Shown here piece after piece: positions 43,174-51,677 of a DNA stretch of 64,000 bases; position 1 is the stretch's first letter, and every line of letters starts with the position of its first letter. The notes beneath the pieces are model-generated. The model saw nothing but the letters and a program-made list of their open reading frames with translations, did not search any database and had not been told where the DNA came from. This stretch comes from Agaribacillus aureus (GTDB lineage: Bacteria; Bacteroidota; Bacteroidia; Cytophagales; Cyclobacteriaceae), in contig JAUJEB010000001.1 of assembly GCA_030442055.1 (NCBI GenBank), forward strand, positions 2,666,001-2,730,000, read 5' to 3'. The position numbers and the translations under genes are program-made.

Positions 43174-44223
43174 ATGAGCACAATCGGGATCAAGGAGGAT
43201 ATCAGAAAAATAGGGGATGAACAATTAACGGAATTTTTGGTCAGCCGCGGTGAAAAACCTTTTCGCGCGAAGCAGATCAAGGAGTGGTTATGGAAAAAGT
43301 CCGCGAAAAGCTTTGACGAAATGTCGAACCTGTCCCTGGAGATGCGCCGGTTGCTTAACGATCACTTCACCATTAACTACGTGCGGGTTGACCAGCTGCA
43401 AATCAGTGGCGATCAAACCATTAAATCAGCATTTAAACTGCATGACGACCACCTGATTGAAGGCGTTTTAATACCTGCCAGCAACCGGATGACCGCTTGC
43501 ATCTCCTCCCAGGTGGGGTGCTCGCTGAGTTGCAAGTTTTGCGCCACCGGTTATATGGACCGAGAAAGAAACCTTGACGCCGGCGAAATTTATGACCAGG
43601 TGGTACATATTAGGGATCAGGCCGCACAGCATTACCAGGCGCCCTTAACCAACATTGTTTATATGGGAATGGGCGAACCGCTGCTCAACTACCAAAATGT
43701 GATACGGTCGATCGACCATATTACCGCAGAAAATGGGTTGGGAATGTCTCCGAAAAGAATTACCGTTTCCACCGCTGGCATTGCCAAAATGATTAAAAAA
43801 CTGGGGGATGACAAGGTGAAGTTTAACCTGGCGTTATCGCTTCATGCTGCCAACGACGTCAAGCGTAATCAAATTATGCCTATCAATGAAAGCAATTCCC
43901 TGGAGGCCCTGAGAGAGGCGCTGCAGCACTACTTCCAACAAACCCGGAATCGCATCACCTTTGAATATATCGTATTCAACGATTTTAACGATAACCTTGA
44001 AGATGCCAGGGAACTATTTCAATTTACCAAATATGTGCCTAGCAAGGTAAACATCATTGAGTACAACCCCATTGCAGAAGCAGATTTCATCAATACCAAA
44101 CAGGACAAACTGGAAATATTCGCTGATTTTTTGCAAAACAAGGGCGTTAATGTCAACGTGAGAAGAAGTCGCGGAAAAGATATTGACGCTGCTTGCGGAC
44201 AATTGGCTAACAAAAATCATTAA
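43174..44223 (+). CDS. rlmN: 23S rRNA / tRNA (adenine-C2)-methyltransferase
   Basis: Radical-SAM methyltransferase for A2503 of 23S rRNA and A37 of some tRNAs. The 4Fe-4S ligands are C116, C120 and C123 in GCSLSCKFC. The SAM/glycine-rich motif MGMGEPLLNY follows near residue 165, and the second catalytic Cys lies at 341 in DAACGQLA. At 349 aa it is complete. Monocistronic, followed by more than 900 bp of noncoding sequence. Confidence 0.95.
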   Translation: MSTIGIKEDIRKIGDEQLTEFLVSRGEKPFRAKQIKEWLWKKSAKSFDEMSNLSLEMRRLLNDHFTINYVRVDQLQISGDQTIKSAFKLHDDHLIEGVLIPASNRMTACISSQVGCSLSCKFCATGYMDRERNLDAGEIYDQVVHIRDQAAQHYQAPLTNIVYMGMGEPLLNYQNVIRSIDHITAENGLGMSPKRITVSTAGIAKMIKKLGDDKVKFNLALSLHAANDVKRNQIMPINESNSLEALREALQHYFQQTRNRITFEYIVFNDFNDNLEDARELFQFTKYVPSKVNIIEYNPIAEADFINTKQDKLEIFADFLQNKGVNVNVRRSRGKDIDAACGQLANKNH

Positions 44224-44291
44224 GCATAAGCCGGGCATAACTGATAGGCGCGTTTAACGAAGTGTTGCTCCTACGCTGACCGCGTTCGCAT

Positions 44292-44382
44292 GGGCATGGT
44301 GGGCAGGCAAGACTCAGTAGGCTTACGCTAAGGGATCGCTTCATCGCTGTCCCACAAGGCTAGCACTGGATTCGCGATGACG
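44292..44382 (+). repeat. 91-bp direct repeat, copy 1
   Basis: Matches 44685-44775 with four mismatches, at a constant offset of 393 bp. It contains TCATCGC (44341-44347) and GCGATGA (44374-44380), which can form a stem, and the phrase GGATTCGCGATGACG at its end. It looks like a noncoding interspersed element rather than a gene fragment. Confidence 0.85.
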
Positions 44383-44522
44383 CGAGAAGAGGAGGGTTGG
44401 AATTAGTTCTGCCACATCCACCGCTATCTCCCACCGTCATTGAACGAGTGTGAGTGTGGACAGGTTATGAGGATGGTCTTATTTACTTTTTTTGTTCCTT
44501 ATTTAAAAAGGGGTAATTAATT

Positions 44523-44595
44523 CCTTCCCTGGGGAAGGTGGCCCGGCAGGTATGGGTCAATTAAGATGAGCGAATTGGCCGGAAGGGGTAATTGC
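44523..44595. repeat. Imperfect palindrome between the 91-bp repeats
   Basis: CCTTCC-CTGGGGAAGG (44523-44539) makes a short stem, and GGCCGGAAGGGGTAATT near 44577-44593 echoes the GGGGTAATTAATTCC at 44511. The layout resembles dispersed palindromic intergenic elements seen in this phylum. No coding content. Confidence 0.45.
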
Positions 44596-44684
44596 TGAGT
44601 GAGTGAAGAGCGAGTGCGCGAGTGAAGAAGCAATCCTTTGGCTTTCCGCACCATACTTTGTGTGTAAGGAGCCTAGACGTCGAG

Positions 44685-44775
44685 GGGCATAGTGGGCAGG
44701 CAAGACTCAGTAGGCTTGCGCTAAGGGATCGCTTCATCGCTGCCCCGCAAGGCTAGCACTGGATTCGCGATGACG
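44685..44775 (+). repeat. 91-bp direct repeat, copy 2
   Basis: Second copy of the element at 44292-44382, same orientation, 87 of 91 positions identical by direct comparison, including the terminal GCGATGACG. Confidence 0.85.
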
Positions 44776-45089
44776 TGGTTTGAAGAGGGGTTGGGAAGTG
44801 TAGCTTTCGATAACAGTTAATTATGAAGGGAAATGCATCAAATTTTGAAAATAACGTTTTTAGCACCATAAATCTAAATCCCGGTATTTGTTAGACTCAT
44901 ATGCAAGAAAAGTAACCAGTCGCATGCCTTATTTTAAAATTCGTAATTTAGATGGCTTAATAGCCACTATTTTTGAAAAAATGACAATAATTTGATTTTA
45001 AAAAGAAAATATTAATAATGTTCTTACAAAATCACCTCATACTTTAATAATATTCCAAAAAATATTGAAGTAATAAAATAATAGTTTGT

Positions 45090-45120
45090 TTTGTATTAAT
45101 TTTTAATAGTAATATATTTG
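45090..45120 (+). promoter_or_regulatory. ilv operon promoter (TTTG-N19-TATATTTG)
   Basis: A -33 TTTG at 45090-45093, a 19-bp spacer and a TATATTTG -7 element at 45113-45120 match the Bacteroidota housekeeping consensus exactly, with correct spacing. Transcription should start near 45126, about 20 bases before the first leader peptide. Confidence 0.8.
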
Positions 45121-45146
45121 TCATTAGATTCTTAATTATTAAACAT

Positions 45147-45209
45147 ATGGTTATTAAGTATGTCCTTGTCTATCTTTTGAGCAAAGTTCTTGTCTGGACC
45201 CAAGGATAG
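45147..45209 (+). CDS. ilv leader peptide 1 (Val/Leu-rich, 20 residues)
   Basis: A 20-codon frame whose product begins MVIKYVLVYLLSK and ends KVLVWTQG. Ten of the 20 residues are Val or Leu (plus one Ile), including the runs VLV, LL and VLV. Its ATG lies about 20 bases after the predicted transcription start. It is followed by mutually exclusive stem-loops ending in a terminator (45240-45275). This is the standard anatomy of a ribosome-mediated attenuator that senses charged tRNA-Val and tRNA-Leu. There is no obvious Shine-Dalgarno sequence, normal for this phylum. Confidence 0.8.
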   Translation: MVIKYVLVYLLSKVLVWTQG

Positions 45210-45275
45210 AGAATGGTATACTAAAAAAGTAAAATGTTTAAAGCGCCATTCTCAAACAAAATTGGCGCTTTTTTT
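45163..45275 (+). promoter_or_regulatory. Transcription attenuator 1 of the ilv operon
   Basis: Region 1: TCCTTG (45163-45168, over the V-L-V codons) pairs with CAAGGA (45201-45206), the pause/anti-antiterminator arm. Antiterminator: GAGAATGG (45209-45216) pairs perfectly with CCATTCTC (45246-45253). Terminator: AAAGCGCCA (45240-45248) pairs with TGGCGCTTT (45263-45271) and ends in T residues to 45275. The antiterminator and terminator share 45246-45248 and the loop, so they compete. A ribosome stalled in the leader at scarce Val/Leu would mask region 1, free the antiterminator and allow read-through. Confidence 0.78.
45240..45275 (+). terminator. Attenuator 1 terminator
   Basis: 9-bp perfect stem, 14-base loop and T-tract at 45269-45275. 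It is followed by a second leader, not by a structural gene. Confidence 0.85.
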
Positions 45276-45287
45276 GTCTTAAGTTGA

Positions 45288-45359
45288 ATGTTGAATTATA
45301 ATAATTATATCGTCCTTATTGTATCAGTCGTCAACCTTACCAATACTAAGGACGGATAA
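45288..45359 (+). CDS. ilv leader peptide 2 (Ile/Val/Leu-rich, 23 residues)
   Basis: A 23-codon frame beginning 12 bases after the attenuator 1 T-tract. After MLNYNNY comes IVLIVSVVNL, in which eight of ten residues are Ile, Val or Leu, then TNTKDG and a stop at 45357-45359. The branched-chain codons sit over region 1 of the second attenuator. Composition of this kind has no plausible purpose other than sensing charged branched-chain tRNAs. No Shine-Dalgarno sequence. Confidence 0.88.
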   Translation: MLNYNNYIVLIVSVVNLTNTKDG

Positions 45360-45416
45360 GAACTAATTATAAAAAAAAATATTTAAGCCTTTCTTATCCA
45401 AAAGAAAGGCTTTTTT
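45311..45416 (+). promoter_or_regulatory. Transcription attenuator 2 of the ilv operon
   Basis: Region 1:2 pause hairpin: CGTCCTTA (45311-45318) with TAAGGACG (45347-45354), extended by GTAT (45321-45324) with ATAC (45343-45346) around a 2-base bulge. Antiterminator: GGATAAGAA (45354-45362) pairs perfectly with TTCTTATCC (45391-45399). Terminator: AAGCCTTTCTT (45385-45395) with AAGAAAGGCTT (45402-45412), 6-base loop, T-tract to 45416. The antiterminator takes five bases of the terminator stem and its loop. All three elements of the classical his/trp/ilv mechanism are present. Confidence 0.88.
45385..45416 (+). terminator. Attenuator 2 terminator
   Basis: 11-bp perfect stem with a 6-base loop and six T, 27 bp before the ilvE start codon. 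Confidence 0.9.
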
Positions 45417-45442
45417 AATAGGCTCATGTAAATAAAAGAATA

Positions 45443-46333
45443 ATGTATTATCACGAAAATACTGTTATTTACCTCAATGGAGAATGGGTGAAGGCAAAAG
45501 ATGCCAAAGTTGACTTATTTAGTCAGACGTTGCATTACGGTTACGGGGTTTTTGAAGGGCTAAGATCTTATGCTACTCCGGATGGTCCCCATATATTTAA
45601 AGCCGGGAAACATTTCGAAAGATTACTGGAGTCATCAAAAAAACTTCGATTGAATATTCCATACAGCGTAGCACAGCTGGTGGAATTAAGTTATCGGTTA
45701 CTCAAAAAAAATAACCTCAACGACACCTATATCAGGCCGTTGGTTTACGGGGGGCAAAACATGGCGCTTCATCCTTCGCGACAGGTGAACTTTATGATGG
45801 CGGCCTGGGAATGGGAAAAATATCACCGCAATTCGCAGCTGGATGTTGAAATCTCAGATTACCGGAGGCCAAATCCATTATCCTGCCATATAGATTCCAA
45901 GCTGGTCGGGCAATATACCAGCGCCATCCTGGCCAGTGCGGCAGCCAGGGCCAAAGGGTTTGACGAAGCTTTGTTGCTGGATGCCGATGGTTATATCGCA
46001 CAGGCACCCGGTGCTAATTTCTTTTATGAGAAGAATGAGGTATTATATACCCCTCCGGAAGGCAACATTTTACCCGGAATAACCAGGGCGATCATTATCG
46101 ATTATGCGCTGGAGCTGGGGTATAAGGTAGAAGAAAAACTTTTTAAACCTGCTGATTTACATCAAGCAGACGCTGCCTTTTTCACTGGGACAGCGACCGA
46201 GGTATCGGGTATCAGATCCATCGATGGGAAAAGATTTAAGCTCGAGTGGGAAGATACAATCGGTTATAGCCTGTTCTTAATGTACCGGCAGCGGGTTATG
46301 AACAAAGAAATTCAAAACTTCAATTTGGTATAA
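45443..46333 (+). CDS. ilvE: Branched-chain amino acid aminotransferase
   Basis: A PLP-dependent fold-type IV transaminase of 296 aa catalysing the last step to valine, leucine and isoleucine. HYGYGVFEGLRSY is near 34-46, and the PLP lysine is K153 in HIDSKLVGQYTSAI. LLLDADGYIAQAPGANFFYE lies about 180-199, where the usual Glu-Gly-Ser/Thr loop reads QAPGAN, a small deviation also seen in relatives. TGTATEVSGI binds phosphate. First gene of the ilvEDBNC operon, preceded by the tandem attenuator. Confidence 0.93.
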   Translation: MYYHENTVIYLNGEWVKAKDAKVDLFSQTLHYGYGVFEGLRSYATPDGPHIFKAGKHFERLLESSKKLRLNIPYSVAQLVELSYRLLKKNNLNDTYIRPLVYGGQNMALHPSRQVNFMMAAWEWEKYHRNSQLDVEISDYRRPNPLSCHIDSKLVGQYTSAILASAAARAKGFDEALLLDADGYIAQAPGANFFYEKNEVLYTPPEGNILPGITRAIIIDYALELGYKVEEKLFKPADLHQADAAFFTGTATEVSGIRSIDGKRFKLEWEDTIGYSLFLMYRQRVMNKEIQNFNLV

Positions 46334-46356
46334 AAAATAACTAAATAGCAACTGTA

Positions 46357-48045
46357 ATGACTGATTCTTTAACGGAAACCAATAAGTACAGCAAGACTGT
46401 TACCCAGGATGAAAGCCAACCTGCTGCTCAGGCAATGTTGTATGCAGCCGGCCTGACTACCGAAGACATGAAAAAGCCTCAGGTGGGTATTGCGAGTACT
46501 GGTTATGAAGGGAACCCTTGTAACATGCATCTCAACCAACTGGCAACTGTCGTGAAAGAAGGGACGCGAAGTGTGGATCTGGTCGGTTTGATATTCAATA
46601 CTATTGGTGTGAGTGATGGCATTTCAATGGGTACGCCGGGGATGCGTTTTTCATTACCTTCCCGGGACATCATTGCCGACTCCATCGAAACCGTTATAAA
46701 TGCCCAGTCATATGATAGCCTCGTCACAGTTGTCGGGTGTGATAAAAACATGCCAGGGGCCATGATGGCCATCGGACGGCTTAACAGACCTGCTATCCTG
46801 GTTTACGGGGGCACCATTGCTTCCGGATGTTACAAAGAAAAAAAATTAGACATTGTTTCGGCTTTTGAGGCACTGGGTGAAAAAATTGCCGGAAGACTGG
46901 AAAATGAAGATTTTCGCGGGGTTATAAAAAACGCCTGCCCCGGTGCAGGAGCTTGTGGCGGTATGTATACGGCCAACACCATGGCTACAGCCATTGAGGC
47001 CATGGGCATCAGCCTCCCCTTCTCTGCCTCTAATCCGGCAGTGGGTAAGGAAAAGCAGGACGAATGCAGGGAAGCTGGCAAGGCTATCAAAAATCTGATA
47101 GAAAAAGATATCAAACCAAGAGACATTGTCACCAAAAAATCCATTGAAAACGCGCTGACCATGGTCATGGTGCTCGGAGGATCTACCAACGCAGTATTAC
47201 ACATGCTCGCCATCGCCAGTGCTTTTGAAATAGATTTGACCATTGATGAAATTCAAAAAATCAGTGATAAAACCCCTTATCTGGGAGATCTCAAGCCCAG
47301 TGGCAAGTACCTCATGGAAAATGTACATGAGATCGGAGGCATTCCCGCCGTTATGAAATATTTATTGAAGCATGGGTATCTCCATAAAGGTTGCCTTACT
47401 GTGACTGGGAAAACCTTGGAAGAAAACCTCGCTTCAGCACCTGACCTGCCGGATGATCAAAAGGTGATTCTTCCACTGGATAACCCTATCAAACCCAGTG
47501 GTCATTTACAAATATTATATGGCAACCTGGCAGAACAGGGGTCTGTCGCTAAAATAACTGGTAAGGAAGGTGAAAAATTCACTGGTTCGGCACGTGTATT
47601 CGATGGTGAGTACGCCGCCAATGACGCCATCAGTGAAGGAAAGATCCAAAAAGGAGACGTGGTAGTGATCAGATATGAGGGGCCACAGGGTGGTCCAGGC
47701 ATGCCTGAAATGCTGAAACCCACCTCCCTGATCATGGGCGCGGGCTTAGGCAACGATGTAGCCTTGATCACCGACGGAAGGTTTTCAGGAGGTACCCGAG
47801 GCTTCGTGGTAGGCCATATAACTCCTGAAGCCCGGGTGGGTGGTTTGATCGGCCTGCTGAAAGATGGAGACAAAATTACGATCGACGCTGTGAATAACAT
47901 CCTTGAAGCTGACTTAAGCGATGAAGAAATACAGGACAGAAAAAAAGCCTGGCAACAACCCCCTTTGAAATTTAAAAGAGGAATATTATATAAATATGCA
48001 AAATCAGTATCACCAGCATCCCTGGGATGCATAACTGACCAATAA
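46357..48045 (+). CDS. ilvD: Dihydroxy-acid dehydratase
   Basis: Fe-S dehydratase making 2-keto acids from dihydroxy acids in Ile and Val synthesis. Cluster cysteines are in [10 protein letters not shown] (Cys about 128), in the [16 protein letters not shown] block (about 194-209) and at an earlier GNPCNMH (about 52-58). The Mg/substrate region includes [17 protein letters not shown]. The 562-aa length is normal. It starts 23 bp after ilvE and ends one base before ilvB. Confidence 0.95.
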   Translation: MTDSLTETNKYSKTVTQDESQPAAQAMLYAAGLTTEDMKKPQVGIASTGYEGNPCNMHLNQLATVVKEGTRSVDLVGLIFNTIGVSDGISMGTPGMRFSLPSRDIIADSIETVINAQSYDSLVTVVGCDKNMPGAMMAIGRLNRPAILVYGGTIASGCYKEKKLDIVSAFEALGEKIAGRLENEDFRGVIKNACPGAGACGGMYTANTMATAIEAMGISLPFSASNPAVGKEKQDECREAGKAIKNLIEKDIKPRDIVTKKSIENALTMVMVLGGSTNAVLHMLAIASAFEIDLTIDEIQKISDKTPYLGDLKPSGKYLMENVHEIGGIPAVMKYLLKHGYLHKGCLTVTGKTLEENLASAPDLPDDQKVILPLDNPIKPSGHLQILYGNLAEQGSVAKITGKEGEKFTGSARVFDGEYAANDAISEGKIQKGDVVVIRYEGPQGGPGMPEMLKPTSLIMGAGLGNDVALITDGRFSGGTRGFVVGHITPEARVGGLIGLLKDGDKITIDAVNNILEADLSDEEIQDRKKAWQQPPLKFKRGILYKYAKSVSPASLGCITDQ

Positions 48046-48046
48046 C

Positions 48047-49780
48047 ATGGAGACATTATTAGCAAAAGAGATCCAGAAAAAAGTTAACAACAACCAAAAA
48101 GTGACCGGCGCCGAGGCGGTTATATTGTCGTTACTTTGCGAAGGTGTGGATGTAATCTTTGGCTATCCCGGTGGCGCTATTATGCCAATTTATGATGCGC
48201 TTTATCAATACCGGGAGGAATTACACCACATATTAGTAAGGCACGAACAAGGTGCCGTACACGCCGCACAAGGTTTTGCCAGGGTCTCAGGAAGAGTGGG
48301 TGTTTGCATGGCAACATCCGGTCCGGGAGCTACCAATCTAATCACAGGAATCGCCGACGCGAAAATTGATTCCACCCCTTTGGTATGTATTACCGGACAG
48401 GTCGCTTCTCACTTATTAGGAACAGACGCATTCCAGGAAACCGATGTGATAGGCATCTCCATGCCGGTCACCAAATGGAATTACCAGGTGACCACTGTAG
48501 AGGAAATTCCCGAGGTAATTGCGAAAGCATTTTATATCGCCCACTCCGGAAGGCCGGGGCCGGTTTTAATTGATATTACCAAAGATGCGCAATTTGCCGA
48601 ATGCGAATTTAAATACAAAAAATGTGAAAATATTCGCAGCTATCACCCGGTTCCTAAAATAAACCACGATCATATTCAGCAGGCGGCAGATCTGATCAAC
48701 CAGGCCGAAAGGCCCTATATGTTGATTGGCCAGGGTGTAATTCTGAGTGAGGCTGAAAAGGAATTAAAAACATTTGTGGAAAAATCTGGGATCCCGGTTG
48801 CCTCCACTTTGCTGGGCCTTTCGGCATTTCCCCCGGACCATGAGCTTTATGTGGGGTACCTGGGAATGCACGGCAACTATGGCGCCAACATATTGACCAA
48901 CGAATGCGATGTATTGATTGCCATAGGCATGCGGTTTGATGACCGTGTTACCGGCGATCTAAGTACCTATGCAAAGCAGGCCAAGGTATTGCACATTGAA
49001 ATAGATCCATCGGAAATCGATAAAAATATAAAAACCGATGTAGCCGTAAATGCCGATGCCAAAGAGGCGCTGGCACTGCTGACGGAAAAAGTTAACGCAA
49101 GAACTTTCCCCGACTGGCTGGCCAAATTCAGGGATTGCGACAAACTTGAGACAGAAAAAGTCATTAATAACCATATACATCCAGGTGATGGCGCTATGAA
49201 AATGGGCGAGGTAATCCACCTGATCTCCGAAAAAACCAAAGGAGAAGCCGTCATTGTTACTGATGTAGGTCAGCATCAAATGAGCACTTCCAGGTATTAT
49301 AAATTCAGATCTGGCAAAAGCAATGTAACATCCGGAGGACTAGGCACCATGGGATTTGCCCTGCCAGCGGCCTTTGGCGCCAAGCTGGGAGCCCCAGATC
49401 GCGAAGTAATCGCTATCATCGGCGACGGAGGGTTTCAAATGACACTACAGGAGCTAGGGTCAATCTTCCAACACAAAGTACCTGTAAAAATCGTGGTATT
49501 AAATAATAATTTCCTGGGAATGGTACGACAATGGCAGCAGCTCTTTTTTGAAAAGCGGTATTCATCGACGGAAATGGTTAACCCGGATTTTACCACCATC
49601 GTATCAGGCTATGATATTACGGCCAAAAAGGTAACCGAACGGGAAAAACTAAGCGAGACCATCGATGAGATGTTGGCCCATCAGGGACCTTATTTTATGG
49701 AAGTTGTGGTAGAAAAAGAAGAAAATGTTTTCCCCATGGTTCCATCAGGCGCTTGTGTTACAGAAATTAGACTAGAGTAA
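48047..49780 (+). CDS. ilvB: Acetolactate synthase large subunit
   Basis: Thiamine-diphosphate, FAD and Mg-dependent enzyme of 577 aa catalysing the first common step of the pathway. The catalytic Glu is in VRHEQGAVHAAQGFARVSGR, the FAD-domain region is GQGVILSEAEKELKTF, and the ThDP motif GDGGFQMTLQELGS with NNNFLGMVRQWQ closes the protein. It overlaps nothing but starts just one base after ilvD, so translation is closely coupled. The small regulatory subunit follows 4 bp downstream. Confidence 0.95.
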   Translation: METLLAKEIQKKVNNNQKVTGAEAVILSLLCEGVDVIFGYPGGAIMPIYDALYQYREELHHILVRHEQGAVHAAQGFARVSGRVGVCMATSGPGATNLITGIADAKIDSTPLVCITGQVASHLLGTDAFQETDVIGISMPVTKWNYQVTTVEEIPEVIAKAFYIAHSGRPGPVLIDITKDAQFAECEFKYKKCENIRSYHPVPKINHDHIQQAADLINQAERPYMLIGQGVILSEAEKELKTFVEKSGIPVASTLLGLSAFPPDHELYVGYLGMHGNYGANILTNECDVLIAIGMRFDDRVTGDLSTYAKQAKVLHIEIDPSEIDKNIKTDVAVNADAKEALALLTEKVNARTFPDWLAKFRDCDKLETEKVINNHIHPGDGAMKMGEVIHLISEKTKGEAVIVTDVGQHQMSTSRYYKFRSGKSNVTSGGLGTMGFALPAAFGAKLGAPDREVIAIIGDGGFQMTLQELGSIFQHKVPVKIVVLNNNFLGMVRQWQQLFFEKRYSSTEMVNPDFTTIVSGYDITAKKVTEREKLSETIDEMLAHQGPYFMEVVVEKEENVFPMVPSGACVTEIRLE

Positions 49781-49784
49781 AGTT

Positions 49785-50405
49785 ATGCAGGACAAAAAAA
49801 ACGATCAAACGGCTGTACAAAGTACTACCGTCAACGGCTCGGTGGCTGCTGATAGCAACCAGGAAAAATTGTTTACCATCTCTGTGCTGACCGAAAACAA
49901 AAGTGGTCTCCTCAATGGCGTTACCATTGTGTTTACCCGGAGAAAAGTAAACATAGAGTCAATTAACGTCTCCATCACAGAAGTCGAAGGCGTAAGCAGA
50001 TATACCATACTCGTTAAGTGTAGCAAAGAAGTCGCGGAGAAAATTGTTAAGCAAATCCGTAAGCTGGTAGAGGTACTTGGCGCTTTCGTATATGATCAGG
50101 AAGAAATTCATTACCAGGAACTCGCGCTTTATAAGGTTCAGACCAAGCACATTATGAACGGTAATAAAGTGGAGAGTCTTGTTAGAAATAACGGTGCCAG
50201 GATTTTGGTGATCGAATCAGACTATATCGTCATCGAAAAAACCGGCCATATGCATGAAACGCATGAAATGTTTGAAAAACTCAAACCATTTGGTGTATTG
50301 GAATTCGTCAGATCAGGACGAATTGCCATTTCAAAATCAAAAAGAGAAACCACCACGTTCCTGAAGGAACTGGAAGAAGCAAGTAAAATAAAAATCAATA
50401 AATAA
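49785..50405 (+). CDS. ilvN: Acetolactate synthase small (regulatory) subunit
   Basis: A 206-aa regulatory subunit. An N-terminal extension rich in Thr/Asn/Gln precedes the ACT domain FTISVLTENKSGLLNGVTIV (about 32-51), with NIESINVS typical of valine-binding sites, and a second domain ends the chain. It binds valine to inhibit the holoenzyme. At 206 aa it is longer than the 80-160 residues of many ilvN/ilvH proteins, in the manner of this phylum. It could equally be called ilvH. Confidence 0.92.
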   Translation: MQDKKNDQTAVQSTTVNGSVAADSNQEKLFTISVLTENKSGLLNGVTIVFTRRKVNIESINVSITEVEGVSRYTILVKCSKEVAEKIVKQIRKLVEVLGAFVYDQEEIHYQELALYKVQTKHIMNGNKVESLVRNNGARILVIESDYIVIEKTGHMHETHEMFEKLKPFGVLEFVRSGRIAISKSKRETTTFLKELEEASKIKINK

Positions 50406-50413
50406 TTATTAAA

Positions 50414-51472
50414 ATGGCACAATTAAATTTCGGAGGAGTAACCGAAGAAGTAGCAACCCGGGAGGAATTCCCGTTAGAAAAAGCTTTGGAAATCCTGAAA
50501 GATGAGACCATTGCCATCATCGGTTATGGTGTACAGGGTCCCGGGCAATCATTAAACCTGAAAGATAACGGATTTAATGTTATTGTTGGTCAAAGGCAAC
50601 CTTCCAAATCCTGGGATAGAGCCGTAGCCGATGGATGGGTTCCTGGCGTAGATCTGTTTCCAATAGAAGAGGCTTGCGAAAAGGCTACAATTATCCAGTT
50701 TTTATTATCCGACGCCGGACAAATATCAGCCTGGCCAACCATTAAAAAATACTTAACAGAAGGTAAGGCCCTTTATTTCTCTCATGGGTTTGGCATCACC
50801 TTCAACGATCAAACTGGCATTATACCACCGGATAACGTGGATGTCATATTGGTTGCTCCCAAGGGATCGGGAACCAGTTTAAGAAGAAAGTTTCTTGCCG
50901 GTCAGGGACTTAACTCAAGTTATGCCATTTACCAGGATTACACAGGCAAGGCCAAAGACAGAGTACTTGCATTGGGTATTGGTGTTGGTTCGGGTTATTT
51001 ATTTGAAACGGACTTTAAAAAGGAAGTATATAGCGATCTGACAGGTGAGCGAGGCACTTTGATGGGTGCTTTGGCCGGAATTTTGGAAGCGCAATATGCA
51101 CTGCTAAGAAGAAAAGGACACTCTCCCAGTGAAGCTTTTAATGAAACAGTAGAAGAGTTAACGGAAAGCTTAATCTTACTGGTAGGGGAAAATGGAATGG
51201 ATTGGATGTATGCCAACTGTTCAACCACTGCCCAAAGAGGGGCCCTGGATTGGCGTCATAAGTTCCGTGAAGCCGTCGAACCTGTTTTCGAAGAATTGTA
51301 TGAAAAGGTAGCTTCCGGCGAAGAAGCCAAAAGATCGATCGATACCAATAGCCAGCCGGATTATCGTGAAAAGCTGGAACAGGAGCTTGGAGAAATCCAC
51401 AATTCTGAAATGTGGCAGGCCGGAGCACAGGTTAGAAAACTGCGGCCACAACACGAGGGCCAGAAGGTCTGA
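50414..51472 (+). CDS. ilvC: Ketol-acid reductoisomerase
   Basis: Isomerises and reduces acetolactate or acetohydroxybutyrate using NADPH. The nucleotide-binding loop is IIGYGVQGPGQSLNLKDNGF, where the standard GYGSQGHAHALNL is altered to PGQ at the phosphate-binding end. KGSGTSLRRKF and QDYTGKAKDRVLALGIGVG follow, and metal-binding Asp/Glu residues are in VYSDLTGERGTL. At 352 aa it is of the Bacteroidota class. Last gene of the operon; a long hairpin follows. Confidence 0.93.
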   Translation: MAQLNFGGVTEEVATREEFPLEKALEILKDETIAIIGYGVQGPGQSLNLKDNGFNVIVGQRQPSKSWDRAVADGWVPGVDLFPIEEACEKATIIQFLLSDAGQISAWPTIKKYLTEGKALYFSHGFGITFNDQTGIIPPDNVDVILVAPKGSGTSLRRKFLAGQGLNSSYAIYQDYTGKAKDRVLALGIGVGSGYLFETDFKKEVYSDLTGERGTLMGALAGILEAQYALLRRKGHSPSEAFNETVEELTESLILLVGENGMDWMYANCSTTAQRGALDWRHKFREAVEPVFEELYEKVASGEEAKRSIDTNSQPDYREKLEQELGEIHNSEMWQAGAQVRKLRPQHEGQKV

Positions 51473-51514
51473 CAAACAGAATAACCGCGATAGCTGCGGA
51501 GGCTAACTCGCAGA

Positions 51515-51587
51515 AGCTAAACAGGGCCAGGGTATCTTACTGTCACCATTTCATGGAGGTGCAGTAATTTCCTGGCCCTGTTTGCTT
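51515..51587. other. Long nested hairpin after ilvC
   Basis: AAACAGGGCCAGG (51519-51531) pairs perfectly with CCTGGCCCTGTTT (51571-51583), extended by AGC/GCT with a one-base bulge. Inside, TTACTG with CAGTAA and CACC with GGTG form an inner stem. The long stable structure lacks a clean U-tract, so termination, transcript protection or a dispersed element are all possible. Confidence 0.6.
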
Positions 51588-51677
51588 TGTGTCGGATCCG
51601 GCAGTCCTGATCATTTCATTGCCAGGTTAATCGGCTACTCAATCACATCCTGAAAACAACTTGCCAAAAATCTACAT

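Larger units (their letters stand above)
44224..45146. other. Long noncoding region with repeats ahead of the ilv leader
   Basis: 923 bp without a credible gene. It contains two copies of a 91-bp repeat, an imperfectly palindromic segment around 44523-44590, and an AT-rich promoter region from about 44830. GC-rich repeat material is concentrated before 44800, the AT-rich part after it. Confidence 0.7.

Noticed and set aside
44224-45442. T-box or riboswitch upstream of ilvE
   Set aside because: No T-box antiterminator sequence seen; the two leader peptides and competing stems explain the region better.
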